Shown: positions 10,546 to 23,577, counted from the first letter of the stretch. The stretch: 64,000 nt of DNA from Cheiracanthium punctorium (GCA_038373885.1 JAWZYV010013556.1:310001-374000); one strand, 5' to 3'. The notes: generated from the sequence alone by a model not told the origin. Numbers and translations are program-made.

Positions 10546-13500
10546 CATTGTCAAGACACTCTATCTGAAATCCGTACTGGTTGATATTTAGTAAGATTTC
10601 TACGCGCAGTTTAACCTCACTATCTCGCTTTCCTGAAAATTTAGTTTAAAAAGAAATATACATCACTGAATTACTTGAACAAAATTGTTTAATACTAACT
10701 CAAAAAACTTACATTACACTATCAGGATTTTCACTTTGCAAGAACTTTTGGAAGAACTTTTTGCAAGAAGACTTTTTAACGTTACCCCAAAAAAAAATTT
10801 CATACAAAAGTTTCAAGACGACAGTAGACTTACATAACTCTCTTCTGTTTAAAATCTATTTGCTTGAAAATTCTGTATATGTCGAGAGAAATAGCTACCC
10901 ATAATATTAGTAACTAAACTCTTAACTTGAAAACTTGGAATTTTCATCGAAAAAGTATTTTAATTCCAACATTAATATTTGCTTCAGGCGCATATCTTTG
11001 ATAATTATTTAGAAAAATTTTAATGAATAAGCTGCGTTCTAATCCCTGCGATAAGAATTAGAAGTGGGTTTCCTGAAATACTGAGATAAAAAACAATTTA
11101 GCCTGAGAGTAAAATGAAAAGTTTCTTCACAAATATCCATTAATCCACTTTTAAATGCTAACGAATCTCAAGCAGTATCATTTCAAATAATTTTTGTTTC
11201 AAGTCGGGTAAAGTAGATGCCTTTTGCGATTCTAAGAAATCGAAAATATTGAAAAGTATCCTTAGCATTTTAAATGGGCATAAAATTGAACTAATATATG
11301 TTTTTGTAAGCTAATATTAAAGATTTTGACGGCAAATGGCTTTTAAAATATTCTGCGCATTTCACCCCAGTATAGATACATATTATTTATGTCCTTTATT
11401 ATTATGGTCCTTTTATGATGAGCCTTGAAAATCCAGTTCACAGGCACTTGGCCTGACGTCAACACCGTTTGCAGGCAGATGAAGACTTTGTGCTCAAGAC
11501 TAACTGAAGTGCTGACAGCAAATTACTTTTGGAAGGTTAAAGTATCATCTGAAAATCATAGTCCAGGCGAGGTGCAATGTAAAATTATCGCAAAAAAGTA
11601 CGATTTCTTCCCTTGGTGATACTTGAAGAGTACGATCGCTGGGTTCAAATATTTGGAGGTTTTCTCCATTGAATTTTTGGATTCAAGCTCAGTTTTTGGA
11701 CATGACGCCTCTCGAATTTATTTTACCTCTCTACTTCCGTTGCTTTCTTTTTATGCAGCTTTTGGGGATTTTATGTATGAACAGGGAATTTAGTTGATGT
11801 ACCACTGTTCCATTCCATGTTCATTTCGGCGACATTACTTCTAACTTTTGAATACGAGACTTGCTTGGAAAAAAGTGATATTTGAGATTAAAATATCTCA
11901 TTAAAAAATTAAAGGTTCCCTCATTTGTTCACAAATTATTTAAAAATGCCTTTATTCTTTATATTTCTTTGGAAAGGTAATTTTTTAACTCTTTTATAAC
12001 TACACAAAAACATTTTGAGTTGTTTTAAATGTATTTTAAATTAAAAAATCAAAAATTTTTCTAGTTACACACACAAAAAAAAAGAATTATGTGTTGGCTG
12101 AAAAATAGCGGAATAGTATGCTTTCTTAACATTAAGTACGCAGCGCAAAAATTATAAAAAGCCTTTTTCACTTAATAATCGCAAGAAAAGTATCAGGAAA
12201 GTTTATTAAATATAATCAGTTATTTATTAAAAGAAAATTACTTTTTAATTAAAATCACAAAATATGCGTATGTTGAACATAAAAAGTACATTTATTTTAA
12301 TTAATTAAATTAAATTTCTCATTCATTTATACTTTTGCTATGTATTGTAAAAATCAGTGGATACAAATGCGTTTTATGGTTGCAGTTTATTGATTTATTT
12401 TTGAATGTGAATGAAAATAACACAATTTTATTTATAAAACGAATGTATGAAGAAAATGAACATATTTGAAATATTCATTATTCATATCAAATTGAATATA
12501 TATATATAATACATATATAAATGAATATATTTTATTTATCCAAAATTTATTAAATACACTGTCCAGATCTCAACAACAGTCGAAGATAATGTTAGAAAGT
12601 CTCACAGCACATTGAAATTCTCAAGCTACATATTGCACTTGTATAGCAGTACAGGGTGGCCACACCTCTTATTAGACGAAGCAATGAATAGATAGAAATA
12701 TCCCATTTTCATCAATGTTGCTCTCATTTGCAATGGCATCTTCATTAAACAAATATGCAAATATTTTTGTTGACATCTCTTGGTTTATAGCATGAGGTAC
12801 TGTCCCAATTGTTTATGCATTAAACTAGTTTCTGTAAAAAAGTATTCATTTTTTTGTTTGTAACCTTATTATTGGGCACATCACAATAATTGGGAATAAA
12901 TAGGAAACCATGACCAAAAACGTCATTTTAACCCTCTAAGAGCTGAGTGTTTTTCGTTATTTTTTAACAGATGTGGACGTGGCTTTGAAATATTGAATTT
13001 TTAACAAAGATTTTTCATTTCCTAATGGTTACATATGAAAGAATATAAAGTATAATTATGCTACTTCTAATTAATATATTTAGCGCACTGATTATATTTA
13101 TTAAAATATTACGCATGAAATTGTAAAGCATTCGAATATACAAGATTTTAAAAGTGCACAGTAAGCGGACTTTTAAACTTCGAGAATACTCCTGAGTTAC
13201 TCCGTCTACTGTGCAGATTTCATTGTGCAATTCTTAACCCTTTTGATATGCACTATCTCCCTTAAAATATTGTACATACCCTGTAGAAACATCTTGTATA
13301 CTTCTGATAGTCGGAGAAATGGGCTATTAATTTCTTCAGAATTATATACTACCCGATAGATGTTTGGTAATTAAATTTACAGCATTTAATTTGTATTACG
13401 TCTTCACAGAAGTTTATATTTTAATTTAGTTTTATTTTATTTTTTTTTATTTTTTACTTTCCTTTGATGTTTCTTAGACACGTTTCAGAACTATCCACTT

Positions 13501-14635
13501 TCAGTTACATCATTCTCATAGACGTTGGCGTCTTTGCTCTTAAGTCTTTTCAATAAAAAAATTAAAACTTTCTGTTTAGAAGTGCTTCGTAATCGATCTA
13601 TTTAGCATTTTGTGTGGGATTTCTAAAGAGTCGAGAGGCCAAAAATAGCACTTTGTCTGATATTGTTTTCTGTGATTTCTTTTTAAAGACATAAAAATTT
13701 TTGCTTGAAATGCTATTCAAGAAGAAATGTATCTCAATATAGAAAGAGAAATAAAAATATAAAAAATGTCACAAAGGAATTTCCATTACCATCAGCATTT
13801 TATTACGCCATGAAAACATATTACATTTTTGAAAACATCTAAATCCCGAGTTTAAGGGACGCATAAAGATTTTATAACCTGTTTTTTTCGGTAATACTTT
13901 ACTACGCTCTATTGGTGACTTATAAAAGATTTTTAAAAAGAAAAGTAAAAAATAAGAGTGGAGGAGAACGTGAAAATTTTATTATGGGAAGTTTAAATAT
14001 TTGTCCTGTCGTGATGCTTCAAAATGTTCTTTAATACTCAACCTTTTGGAATCTCTTGGAAGACACGGGGTAATAATAATGTTAAATCATAGATGAACTG
14101 TTTAGTGAAAACTTTTTTAAGGCAGTCCGTTTTTATTTTAAGTTAAATTCAAACTAATTAAATTAGTGTTTTTGTAATCGAATGGATGGTTTTATGGGTA
14201 AGGCAAAGCTAGACATGGGATATCTGTCTAAGGGAGGGGTGCCTTGTACAGAGGACTTTTTAAGAATTTCTAACGATTATTTACCCTACATTTGAAGAAA
14301 ACTACCCTAAACTTCAGCCAATAGATCGACAGCTGCGCACGTTAGGCCACAACCCTGGACTTTCCCTTTTCAGGCATCTGTCAATGTTCAGCGTCTTATC
14401 CACTTTACTTTTGGTCAGTTATAAACAAATTAAATAAAATTTTTTTGAGTTGTTAAATGAGGATTACAGTTAATTGTATGTATATTTTTTAATAAGAGCA
14501 ACGGCACTGGCTTGTAACAAAAATGAATTTAAGACCTTTCTGCTGAGACTTTCACTCAGTTAATTTTTGTTCCAGCTTCGTCAAAAGCTCAATGTTATGC
14601 TTCTAATTTTCCCCCAGGTTCAACTTTTCGGAAAC
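10546..14635. other. No gene; possible mariner-type end at 12652
   Basis: Long AT-rich stretch. At 12650-12666 TA is followed by CAGGGTGGCCACACC, like the TACAGGGTG ends of the other CAGGGTG repeats, but no matching inverted end was found. An (AT)n tract lies near 12497-12530. The open frames at 11425-11619 (plus) and 13015-13230 (minus) show no domain. Confidence 0.55.
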
Positions 14636-14802
14636 TACCGTGTTTACAAGCGTAATAGTCGCGCCCCCTGTTTTGAAGCAGAAAAAATAGCTTTAGAGTT
14701 ACAATATTATGTAGTAATTTTTTTCCGCATAATAGTCGCACCTAGACTTTCATCATGAAATTTTGCAAAAAAAGTGCGACTATTATGCGAGTTAACATGG
14801 TA
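14636..14802. mobile_element. TA-flanked MITE, 163 bp
   Basis: A TA dinucleotide flanks each side (14636-14637 and 14801-14802). The ends are imperfect inverted repeats: CCGTGTTTACAAGCGTAATA on the left against the complement of TATTATGCGAGTTAACATGG on the right, with the shared core TAATAGTCGC. An extra internal copy of CATAATAGTCGCACC is near 14728. The TA duplication and size fit a Tc1/mariner/pogo-type MITE. No coding sequence. Confidence 0.8.
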
Positions 14803-16261
14803 TTCCAAGTTTAATAGAATGTCTAATGAAAAGTAACAAACTTTCAAATTGTTGAAAAAACACACTAGAAAATAACTAGCGTTAAAGTGTAAAATTAGCT
14901 AAGAACTTTGTAAAATAACATACGTAAAATACATTCAGCAAAGCGATTGTTCCGAGTGGCACGAAAGGTCCACACTTCTTCAGTAGCACAAAAAACTGTA
15001 CCATTTACACAAGCAATGAGGCCAAATAGTGGAGTCATTGATCAAAGAAGAATTCTAAAAAATTACTTTTCTAAAACTTATCTACTCCAGTTCTGATACC
15101 AACTTTTAAAATATGAGTTTACTTTTGAGGCCCTTTTTTTTAACGAAAATAAAATTTTAATAAACAGTCCATGTTTTTAATTAAAATGGGGTGTAAAAGT
15201 AAGTATTTAAATGTGGTTTTAATGAAACTGTGTGTAAACTTTGAAATATTTTCAAATTTAAGTGAAATTTTGATAAAAAATTGCATTTACGCCACATCTA
15301 TAAATAATTCTAATAAATATCTTTTAATAATACTTTTTCGGTGCATAACTAACATATTTATCTGTGTTATGAGCCAAAAGATTTAAAATAGTTCTTAGAA
15401 TTATGTAAATAGTTCAATTTTTATCTAAAAACTAATTTTTCTAAAAGAAAACCAATTTTTTGAAGAAACAAAATGGTCATAAAATCAATTAATAAACACA
15501 GAATATTATATTCTGCTTCATAACACAGTTAGTAATGATCAAAATACCCAGACGAAATTTCAATTCAATATCATAAACACGTTATGAGATAATGACATCT
15601 ATTCTAAAGAAAATTTACGAAAACCACTCTTCTTCAGAAAACGCGTTTAATGATTTTTAATACTGTACAAAATACTATCCATTTGATTCATTACTCTTTG
15701 TATAATTTAGCTTCTGGTTATCTTAGGAACAAAAGTAAAACGGTTTTGAAATCCTCATCGTGCTACCTATAAAATAAGAAAATTTTAAAAAATTTAAAAT
15801 GTTTTACAAAACAAGGAATTTCTGGGTAGTGTCACACTTTTAAAAATATATTTCTATGATGGCGTCTAGGTTTGGTTTTATCTAAAGCTAATATATAGAG
15901 GGGGGATGATTCCTCCGACATTTTGGTTCTTGATCGTTTGATCTCGCTATAGAAGCATTATTTATATATGCCTTTTCATATTTTTGTATCACGAAAATAT
16001 AGTTTGATGTAAAGCTATTAATCGTTGAAGTAGATCCAAAATGTATTTCGTACGTTCAACAGATCAAGGAATAAGAAAAAATGGGCGGATTAATAATTCA
16101 TAATTCATAATTACCACGAGATCATTGGAATTCCGGTTCTATTTCAAGATCATATGAACTAAATGCTAAATTATTTCGAAATATAGTTTAGATTTACATT
16201 TATGTCTAATTCTGCGATCTAAGCATTTATTTTATTTCACATTATTATGTTTAAACATTTA
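14803..16261. other. No gene recognised
   Basis: AT-rich sequence with only short open frames of low-complexity composition (for example 15171-15386 plus). Nothing else seen. Confidence 0.6.
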
Positions 16262-16432
16262 TACAGGGTGTCCCAAAAAGGTGGTAACGCCCTTTAATTC
16301 TTTATCTATTAGAGATAAGTGGGCAATACGAGCTGAAAAAATGTTCAAAATAAGGTTTTAATAAACAACATACATTAAGAAAAAATTCCTATGTTTAATT
16401 TTATAAAAATTACACTTTTTTAATTTGTATAC
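16262..16432 (+). repeat. CAGGGTGTCC repeat, copy A
   Basis: It begins TA-CAGGGTGTCCCAAAAAGG and continues with CTTTAATTCTTTATCTATT. The ~170 bp match the repeat at 42916-43085 along their length, and both lose similarity after a T-rich stretch followed by AATTTGTAT. The TA-CAGGGTGTCC start is shared with the hairpin MITE at 36516-37179. Probably the left end of a Tc1/mariner-type element whose right end is gone. Confidence 0.7.
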
Positions 16433-16607
16433 AACCGCCGTTCCAAAAAAATCTCCCAGATATTTAAATGTGCCCCACAAACTAATTTGGTGATGTACAA
16501 AATTTCACACTTGCATTAAAAAACGTCTCAGAGATACCGCTAAACTTTCGATTACTTTCAGTTATGCGTTTTGACAAACTCTAATGGAAAAAATTGCTTT
16601 TGGTCAT

Positions 16608-16985
16608 TAATTAACATCTTTTAAAAAATATCCTCAAAGATTCATGTGTTCTCTCTCTTAGATCAAAGAACATTTCAACAAATTTACAACTAATAAAGAA
16701 CATATTTATGTAAAAAATAGCTTATATGAGTAAAACGGGTGAAAAAATGTGTATAAAAATGATGAAACCTTCAGTGCTATAAAAATCACTGAATGGACAT
16801 TAATTATCATCCTTAAAGAATTTCCTCAAAGATTTATGTGTTCTCTGTCTTAGATCAAAGAATACTTCTGCAAATTTACAACTAATGTAGAACATATTTA
16901 TGTAAAAAAAAAGAATATATTAGTAAACACAGGTATAATAAATGTATATAAAAATATAGAAACCTTCAGTGCTATAAAAAACAGT
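16608..16985 (+). repeat. Two-copy tandem repeat, ~192 bp
   Basis: Both copies hold CCTCAAAGATTCATGTGTTC (16632) or its variant (16824), then CTTAGATCAAAGAA, AATTTACAACTAAT, GAACATATTTATGTAAAAAA and GAAACCTTCAGTGCTATAAA. Roughly 85% identical by eye; noncoding. Confidence 0.8.
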
Positions 16986-16989
16986 TATT

Positions 16990-19810
16990 ATTTTTTCTAT
17001 CGTGCAACAAAAGTTTCATGAAAGCAATAACAGCTTCCTCTAAATTTTTAGACAGGGAAAATATATTGGAAATATATATATATACTTCTGTTGTTTTGAT
17101 GAAATTTATGATATTTCCAGGCCAAATGGTAAAGCATCGCTTTAATTCTGAAATCTTGCAGGAAGCGCAAAGCTTTTATGTAACATCCAAAGGCATATAT
17201 CTTAAATGCTCATGGATATCATAAAAGGTTCTGGCAAACCATCTGCTCCTAACTGCTCCCTAAGTCGCCACATGTTTTCTGTTTTCAAAATAAATAGTTA
17301 TATTATGCACTTAAAATCCTGGGTGAATTAAATAAATCACCTAACGGCTTAAATCATATCTTATTCCATGATGGGCGCCAAAAACAGCTGATGCCATATC
17401 TCAAACGTCTATTTCCCAACAATTCTATGCGAAATGTTTATGAAGTGAAAATGAGTTGTGTTGCATGAAAGCTACTGGTTTTTACAGTAAATCTTCTTTG
17501 TACATGAAAGGTAATGTAGATATGCGGGGCCGTAATAGGTGAAAAAGCTATTCGGCCAATTTATGTGCGTTTATTTTTTATTTTTATTTATTTATTTATT
17601 TGTTTATTTGTGTACGTGAAATAATAGTTGTTGGCCAGAGACTTAAGATATTGAAATCCTCGATCTGGCCAACGTAAATCTAGGGGCTTTGATTTTTTTA
17701 GTTATTTTATCTTTGTTAGTTCTTCGACACTTATTTTGCTTATTTTGTGTTCCCGCAAGCTGAATTTTCATTTCCAAAAAGTGTATTTCTTTCCTCATTG
17801 GAGAGGTCAGAGAATATTTTTTCAAACGAGTTCCTTTACGATACCTATATCTGATTTTTTTTTTCGATTTTTAAATTATTACCAGAAAATGGAGATTTAA
17901 ACCGCTGATGATACTACAGACTGAACATTTTGACCGCTATTAAAGAATTTTCGAACAATGGTACTTCCTTTTTTATTTACAGAAGAAAAGCACTTAATTT
18001 CCAGTCTGATTTTCACATTCTTGTACTTGCGGGGACCATTTTTTTTGCTGGAGGGATTCTGTAGCAACCGTCGAGGAGATATAAAGTATAGAAAGCGCTT
18101 TAGCAACCTAAGCTTGAGGCAGTTGTGACATCAGTTGCAAGATCCTATGCGTATAATCTTTGCGCATCCAACTCGCTTTGGTGTTCTATGGAGCATTTGC
18201 GGCCAGCGCGCTCATTTCCGTTTTCCTCATAATACTTTTAAGAATAAATGGTACACAGTTGCTCTGCGTATGGATGCAAATTATGATTTGTAAAAGGTTC
18301 TGGAATAACCCATGACAGGTGAGTGGTTTTCTAACGCTTTTAACACATACTTTTTTTATAAATGAAGAATTTTTCAATGTAACCACATCCACTAAACTTT
18401 GACGATAATTTTTTGCACCAAGAAGGTTAGTAATACATATGTTGACAGCATATTTGTCTTGTGGTTTACACCAACAGATCTCCAAATACAGCGATATAGC
18501 ATAAGTCTAGTCTCTCTCTTCATTCCCGGGGGCACAAGTCACATGGTTACTAATTTCCCCACTTTTCAAACGGGTTTTGCATTGCGATTAGTTCTCTAGC
18601 GTATTTCTACACATTTGTAACAACACAACAAGCGGATGGCTGTTTACGTCATTTATTTCGTGAAGTAATAGAACATCTTATCAGTTAAAGCCTATGCAAT
18701 GTGCATTAAAGCTCTTAAATTGAAAACCCAATTCGAAGACTGTAAGCAAGAGAATGAAGCTTAAGCAGAATTTACACTGTGCGCACATCCAAGCTCAATC
18801 ATTCAGAATAAAGACATCCAGAGTGATTATCATCATCTACCAATTTTCTTCCAGTTCGGCGGTTTTACCTCACGCGCACTGTCACTGCTGCAGATGCACA
18901 GACCCTCTTAACCAACAGGCTCCCAATTAAACAGTGAATTGGACAGGGGAAATGAATGAATCGTTTGCCTACATTCTCCATCCAGCCTTCACTTTGGATA
19001 AATCATCGGTTCTGGGAAAGACTCTTTCATCGAAAGTTTGTCATGAGCAGAAAGTTAGACCTTTAGGAGGTTTCTCTTCCCTATCAAAGCTGTGAAATCT
19101 CATAACTGGTATTAAAATATTAAACCATAAAATACTCAGTAATGAGCACAAAGCCCTTTTTTCTCATATACAGAACTCGTGTGACATAAATATACAGACT
19201 CGTAACAAATATAAACTCGTTATTTTAATCATCACAAGATAGAACATATTTTTCCTTTTATATTCATTTGTTGCTAAGGCAACCACGTAAACTGCATCAT
19301 TGCAAAGAGAAAAAAATCTGATTTGGATACTACATGACTTCCTTTCACGTCTATCAAATCAAAAATATTTTTGGCGCACTTCATTTAAACTTATCATGTT
19401 TCAAAGAGATAAAAAGTGCAATGATGCTAAGGTTTAGCTATTTCTAGCCAAATATTTCTGATACCGCCAACCCGGGTTCAGTTTGAAAGATTTGTTTTTG
19501 ATACTTAATTCGGCGATAGTGCCCCAAAAGCCTACAAGCTTGAGCTTGAAATTATTTGCGAGAATTTGGGGATAGACAAAGTATCATTGACCGCAGATTT
19601 TCATTGAATTGAATGTGTCAAATCTACCTGGTGAAAGGGAGAATCACTTTTCAAGGGTTGCCAGATTAAATGTGAAAACTAGCCAAGGTTTTTCGTTTTT
19701 GGTGATTTATTGCCAAGTTTAGCATAAAAAATAAGTCCCCAAAACTGGACCCAGATTGGCGATATCGTCCATATTTGTCGAGAAATTTCAATCCTTCCTG
19801 TTTATTTAAT
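16990..19810. other. No gene recognised; TTTA microsatellite at 17570-17612
   Basis: Several open frames of 60-99 codons occur (18186-18485 and 17897-18106, both minus), but none has a recognisable domain or coding-like bias, and frames overlap on both strands. A TTTATTTA-type run lies at 17570-17612. Composition is less AT-rich at 18780-18960, without an identifiable feature. Confidence 0.5.
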
Positions 19811-20114
19811 TGAAGTATTGGCGTCTATATTCGTGTAAATAAATATGGAGTACAGTAAGAATATTCCTGGTGAGGATATCAAAAAGTTTTAGTAGACGAT
19901 TTTAATGTAGACTCTTTCAATTTTGAAGAAGTATCTTATGGAACAAGGAAAACAAATACGGCTCACTTGCGGATCATGATGAAAATTGCAAACATTATTT
20001 CAAAAAAATCAAGTATAGTTGGAATATGCCTAACGAATATTGTAAACATTTTTCCATTTGTATTAGTTGGTTTAACAATATCCATCCCATGCGAAGAACG
20101 GGTACTTCAGCTAG
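19811..20114 (+). mobile_element. Helitron 3' end (first of two)
   Basis: It ends CGGGTACTTCAGCTAG followed by T, the same 3' tail as the complete Helitron at 8888-10354. The upstream block GCGAAGAACGGGTA matches other Helitron termini in the window. The left boundary given is approximate; I could not find a TCTATATA start upstream, so this is probably a 5'-truncated copy. Confidence 0.6.
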
Positions 20115-20366
20115 TATGGATTAAAATACAATATACCATGCTAATAAATATTTATTCAAAGTAAAAATGTTCTTTTCATCATTCTTCAATGGTCGTCTTA
20201 ATTAACTAAATGATAATTAATTCTAAGTTACGTTAATATATGTTGCGGTATTTTCAACAGAAGAGACTCCCTGAACTTTTTTTAATTAGTTTTGTTACGG
20301 ATTGTTACTATTATATTTAAGGAAAATAGTTGCTTCTTCCCGTGCGAAGAGTGGGTATGCAGCTAG
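20115..20366 (+). mobile_element. Helitron 3' end (second of two)
   Basis: A second terminus, CCGTGCGAAGAGTGGGTATGCAGCTAG, ends 252 bp after the first, followed by T. It resembles the termini at 256, 41006 and 56267. The sequence between the two ends has no clear 5' start, so this may be a short truncated copy or a read-through product with two stacked ends. Confidence 0.6.
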
Positions 20367-20690
20367 TAAGAATCATACAGCTACAGTTTAGTAGGACTTC
20401 ATGCATTCCGATAAATTCAAAGCGACAGAGAGGTTTGAAAGCGTTCTCACAAAATTATATTTATATCCTTACTTAACTAAAACATGCTCATAACATAAAA
20501 CATATATCAAAATTAACAGTAGCAGTAATAGTGAGATTCTGTTTTTTTCTAATTACAGTTAGTTCATTTTAATATTTTATTAAACGTTTTGAAATGTTTG
20601 CAAAGTTAAAACTTTTTACAATTTTTTTGGTTTTGAAGGATACCTATTTTTTTTTTCTTTAGGTTCTTCAAAAAGAAAAAAAAAACTTAT

Positions 20691-22023
20691 TTACATTTGG
20701 TCTGCAAGGTCTACACCTCCCATGATTTTGTTGTAGAATTCGATTGCCACAGGGCACTCAAATTCTTCTTTGCTTCCGTCTTTCATGGTGCGATTCACTT
20801 TTGCGTATTTAGCTTCGTGGCAATTACTTAGAATCATCACTTCCTTTGAATCAAGCCACCGCGCACACATTGTTCCATTTTTAGTTACGAGAAACTCAGC
20901 CTCACCCCTTTTGCTTTAGTTTTGTTGCAAAATTAGGAACATCTTTGCGTGTCTTGATGCACGTACCAACAGCAGGAAAGTCCAGGGTTTCCATCAAGTG
21001 CACGCTTGTAAAAAATCGGTCAAACGCAAGCATAACGTCTTTTTCTCGGATTGTCTCCGTTAGCTTTGATACTACCCGTTCCCCGAGTGTGCCTTGAACT
21101 TCACCCGTTTCTTTTCCGGAATAAATGTTCATGTCATATACATATACTGTTTTTGAATCACATCGCTGCCAAATTTTTATCCCTCTTTTCACAGGTTTCA
21201 TCGGCATGTATTGTTTGAGGGACGAACGTCCCTTGAATTTCGCCATTGACTCGTCAATAGATTGATATGAGCTTTCGCTTCGGCACTGTTTGAAGGTTTG
21301 TTTCAGGCACGAAACAACCTCGTCGATGTAATATGTTTTACTTGCATTTTCTGGCTTTTCTGGTTCAGCAAAATATAGTTTCGACAACAACGTTTTACAT
21401 CTGTCTCTTGAAATAGCATTTTTTATTGCTAAGTTTCCCAAAGAAGGATTAGATGACCAATAATGAGAGAATTTCGGCACCTTATTGTAAGACATGACAA
21501 GCACGCATCCAAGGACAAGCATAATTTCAGAGGGGTCTGTAGGGTGAATTGATTGTCCTAACTTTTAGAGTCGTTGGTTTGTGCATTGAGAGATCCAAAT
21601 CATAAGACTTCGTGGAAATATCTTGAGAAACACGTCCAATTTGGTAGCTGAACGATTTAAGTTGAATAACAGACTAGGCGATGACTCTGCTGGAATTGTC
21701 ATTCGAGGTTGGAAAGTTGAATCTGCATGAAACCATAAGATTGGTCTGCAGCCTGAAGCATTAGCTGATGGTATCTCATGAACTGATGAAAGTGATGCCG
21801 TATCAGTATCGCTCAAAGCATTGCTGTTCTTTGTATTTTGGGGAATGGTATCATGATTGATATCCATTTCGCACTCGTCTGCATCGGATGAGTACTGCAT
21901 ATTGTGTGCTGGATCTTGAAAATCGGGATCGTCTATTTCATCATCCAAATCAATATCTTCGTCATCTGACTCTTCTAAATTTTTTTTTATTTCTTCATCA
22001 GTAAGTCCCCGGCGTCGAGTCAT
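20691..22023 (-). pseudogene. piggyBac transposase, interrupted and C-terminally truncated
   Basis: A relic of a DDE transposase that cuts and pastes its own element at TTAA sites. The N-terminal 150 codons open with MTRRRGL and an acidic stretch (ESDDEDIDLDDEIDD), usual for the family. An in-frame TAA at 21565 interrupts it; 14 codons later the same frame continues with KVPKFSHYWS, SIDESMAKFKGR and KPVKRGIKIW. The catalytic aspartates are readable: the D of RCDSKTVY, the D of LAFDRFFTS, and both D of MGGVDLADQ. A one-base frameshift near 20905 precedes the last part, where LSNCHEAKYAKVNR and YNKIMGGVD are seen. The protein then stops at 20691, lacking the region after DQM and the C-terminal cysteine-rich domain. 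The stop, the frameshift and the lost end make it inactive. Confidence 0.92.
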
Positions 22024-22525
22024 TTTATATTGAATTAATTTGTGCCTAAATTAAAAATAATAAGCAACTATTTCAAAAGTAACCGAAAAATATAATATCA
22101 AGAGAAATGATCACATAGGACTGTTGGGACAATGCATTCCCACTAACCAAGACGAGAGGGACACATATGTCTCGATAATAAAAACTAAAGTAAAACTTTG
22201 CCACTTACCAGTTTATTAGAGGTAATCCGCTTCGTAAGTAACGTCTCTGGCTTTAGATTTACTGATGACTCAAATTTTCAGGCGGTATTTTCCAAAACGA
22301 TACTATTAACTATAAACGAAACTAAACAGTATGGAATGAGCTGCTAAAAACGCGGGAATTACATTATGTACGGTAGTGCCATCTATGTTCTGTGAATGAA
22401 AGTACCTTCAAAAATATTGGCAGGACTGGTGGGAAAGTCTCCCATTAGACAGAGAAGCGTTTCTGTCCCAAAAGAATTTTTTGGAATTTGCTTGGGACGT
22501 ATGTGTCCCGTTAGGCGCGAAAGGG
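20691..22525 (-). mobile_element. piggyBac-type transposon remnant, one terminus intact
   Basis: A minus-strand piggyBac transposase relic (20691-22023) is preceded by ~500 bp of noncoding sequence that ends at TTAA (22526-22529). Read on the minus strand the element begins CCCTTTCGCGCC right after TTAA, as piggyBac elements do. The other terminus is missing: no TTAA-CCC end follows the coding part, which stops abruptly at 20691. Palindromic blocks around GGGACACATATGTC lie in the 5' noncoding part at 22126-22173 and 22494-22510. Confidence 0.85.
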
Positions 22526-22529
22526 TTAA

Positions 22530-23286
22530 AACTGAGAAATAGTCACTAATGTGAAACACTTAAAGAGATTGCGCATATTTTTCGTATTTAAAACTCAATT
22601 ATTCCGATGGTGTGAACATGTAGAGTAGCAAAACCGTAAAAGGATGAGTGAACAATTATACAATTATAGAGGGAAAAAAACCCTACAACACATACATTAA
22701 AATATAATGTAAAGAATTTATTTTTATTAATACATTGTTCTATTATAAATCTTTATATTTTCTATGGAAGAGTACATAAGCAAACCCGGCATGTGACTTT
22801 CATACAGAAGAAATAGGCTGTTTTGTAGTTTAAAGTTCTTCCAGATATTGTCTTTTTATGTAGTGCAACAGTTTTCTCCGATTTCAGTGGGATTACACAT
22901 CTGAGAGCTCGGTAGAATGTCCCTTCGTACTAGGTAGGTACTTCGCAAACTTGAAAACTTTTCACAGATGTTGTTCCGCTCTGTAGATTAGCAGTTCTTC
23001 GCATTTTCGGTTGAATTACACATCTTTAAGCTCGGTCCAATCGGTTTTTCTGATGAAAGACTGTTTCCATTTTTTTTTCTTATAGATGCTGTCCTGTTAT
23101 AATGTGTCCAGCTTTCAAGAGTTCTTAAACTGTTTTTGCGTTCAATTGCTGTGTGAACAAAACAGACTGAAAAAACTGTAGATATTATCATTGACATAAC
23201 CATAGATGGTAGCTAGAAGATTGTGCTTTGTTATTGTTTTTCAATATATGCCACTAGACAATGGTTGAAGATTCGTATGGAATATG
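22530..23286. other. No gene recognised
   Basis: AT-rich sequence. The minus-strand open frame at 22988-23203 has no domain I know. Nothing else seen. Confidence 0.55.
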
Positions 23287-23422
23287 TAGTCATGCCGATG
23301 ATGAAGGCTTTCGATGTAAACTGTAGCTATGCTGGTGATGAAGGTTTACTAAGCAATTTGTAGTCATGCCAGTGATGTCGACTTTCGATGTAAACTGTGG
23401 CTATGCTGGTGACAAAGGCTTC
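23287..23422 (+). repeat. 75-bp tandem repeat, two copies
   Basis: TAGTCATGCC...CTTTCGATGTAAACTG...GCTATGCTGGTGA occurs at 23287 and again at 23362. On the minus strand stops interrupt every frame. It sits directly downstream (minus sense) of the proline-rich module copy at 23434-23577. Confidence 0.75.
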
Positions 23423-23433
23423 GTATGGAAAAT

Positions 23434-23577
23434 GCTATTTTAGAAAATAGTATGACTGACGCAATCATCCAAAAATCGTTCCAGAAGATCCCGGGGATAA
23501 AGTACTGGCAGTGGAGCAATGGACACCCACCGAGGAGGCTTTGGTGGGGCAGGTGCCCGCGGAACTACTTTTGGCAA
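23434..23577 (-). CDS. Proline-rich 43-residue module, copy 3 (putative exon or fragment)
   Basis: On the minus strand this reads open as a single 43-residue unit: VVPRAPAPPKPPRWVSIAPL, then PVLYPRDLLERFLDDCVSH, ending IF-stop. It is a third copy of the unit found twice in the frame at 29607-29870, 6 kb away on the same strand. APPKPPR matches the class II SH3-ligand pattern PxxPxR. Against the first copy at 29.8 kb I count about eight silent and five amino-acid-changing codon differences, so it has been under protein-level selection, at least before any recent decay. The 5' edge abuts a MITE whose end reads TTTTTACAG, a plausible splice acceptor, giving a possible exon. No gene product is known to me. 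Confidence 0.45.

Noticed and set aside
18186..18485. 99-codon minus frame
   Set aside because: No domain, no codon bias and an overlapping plus frame of similar quality.
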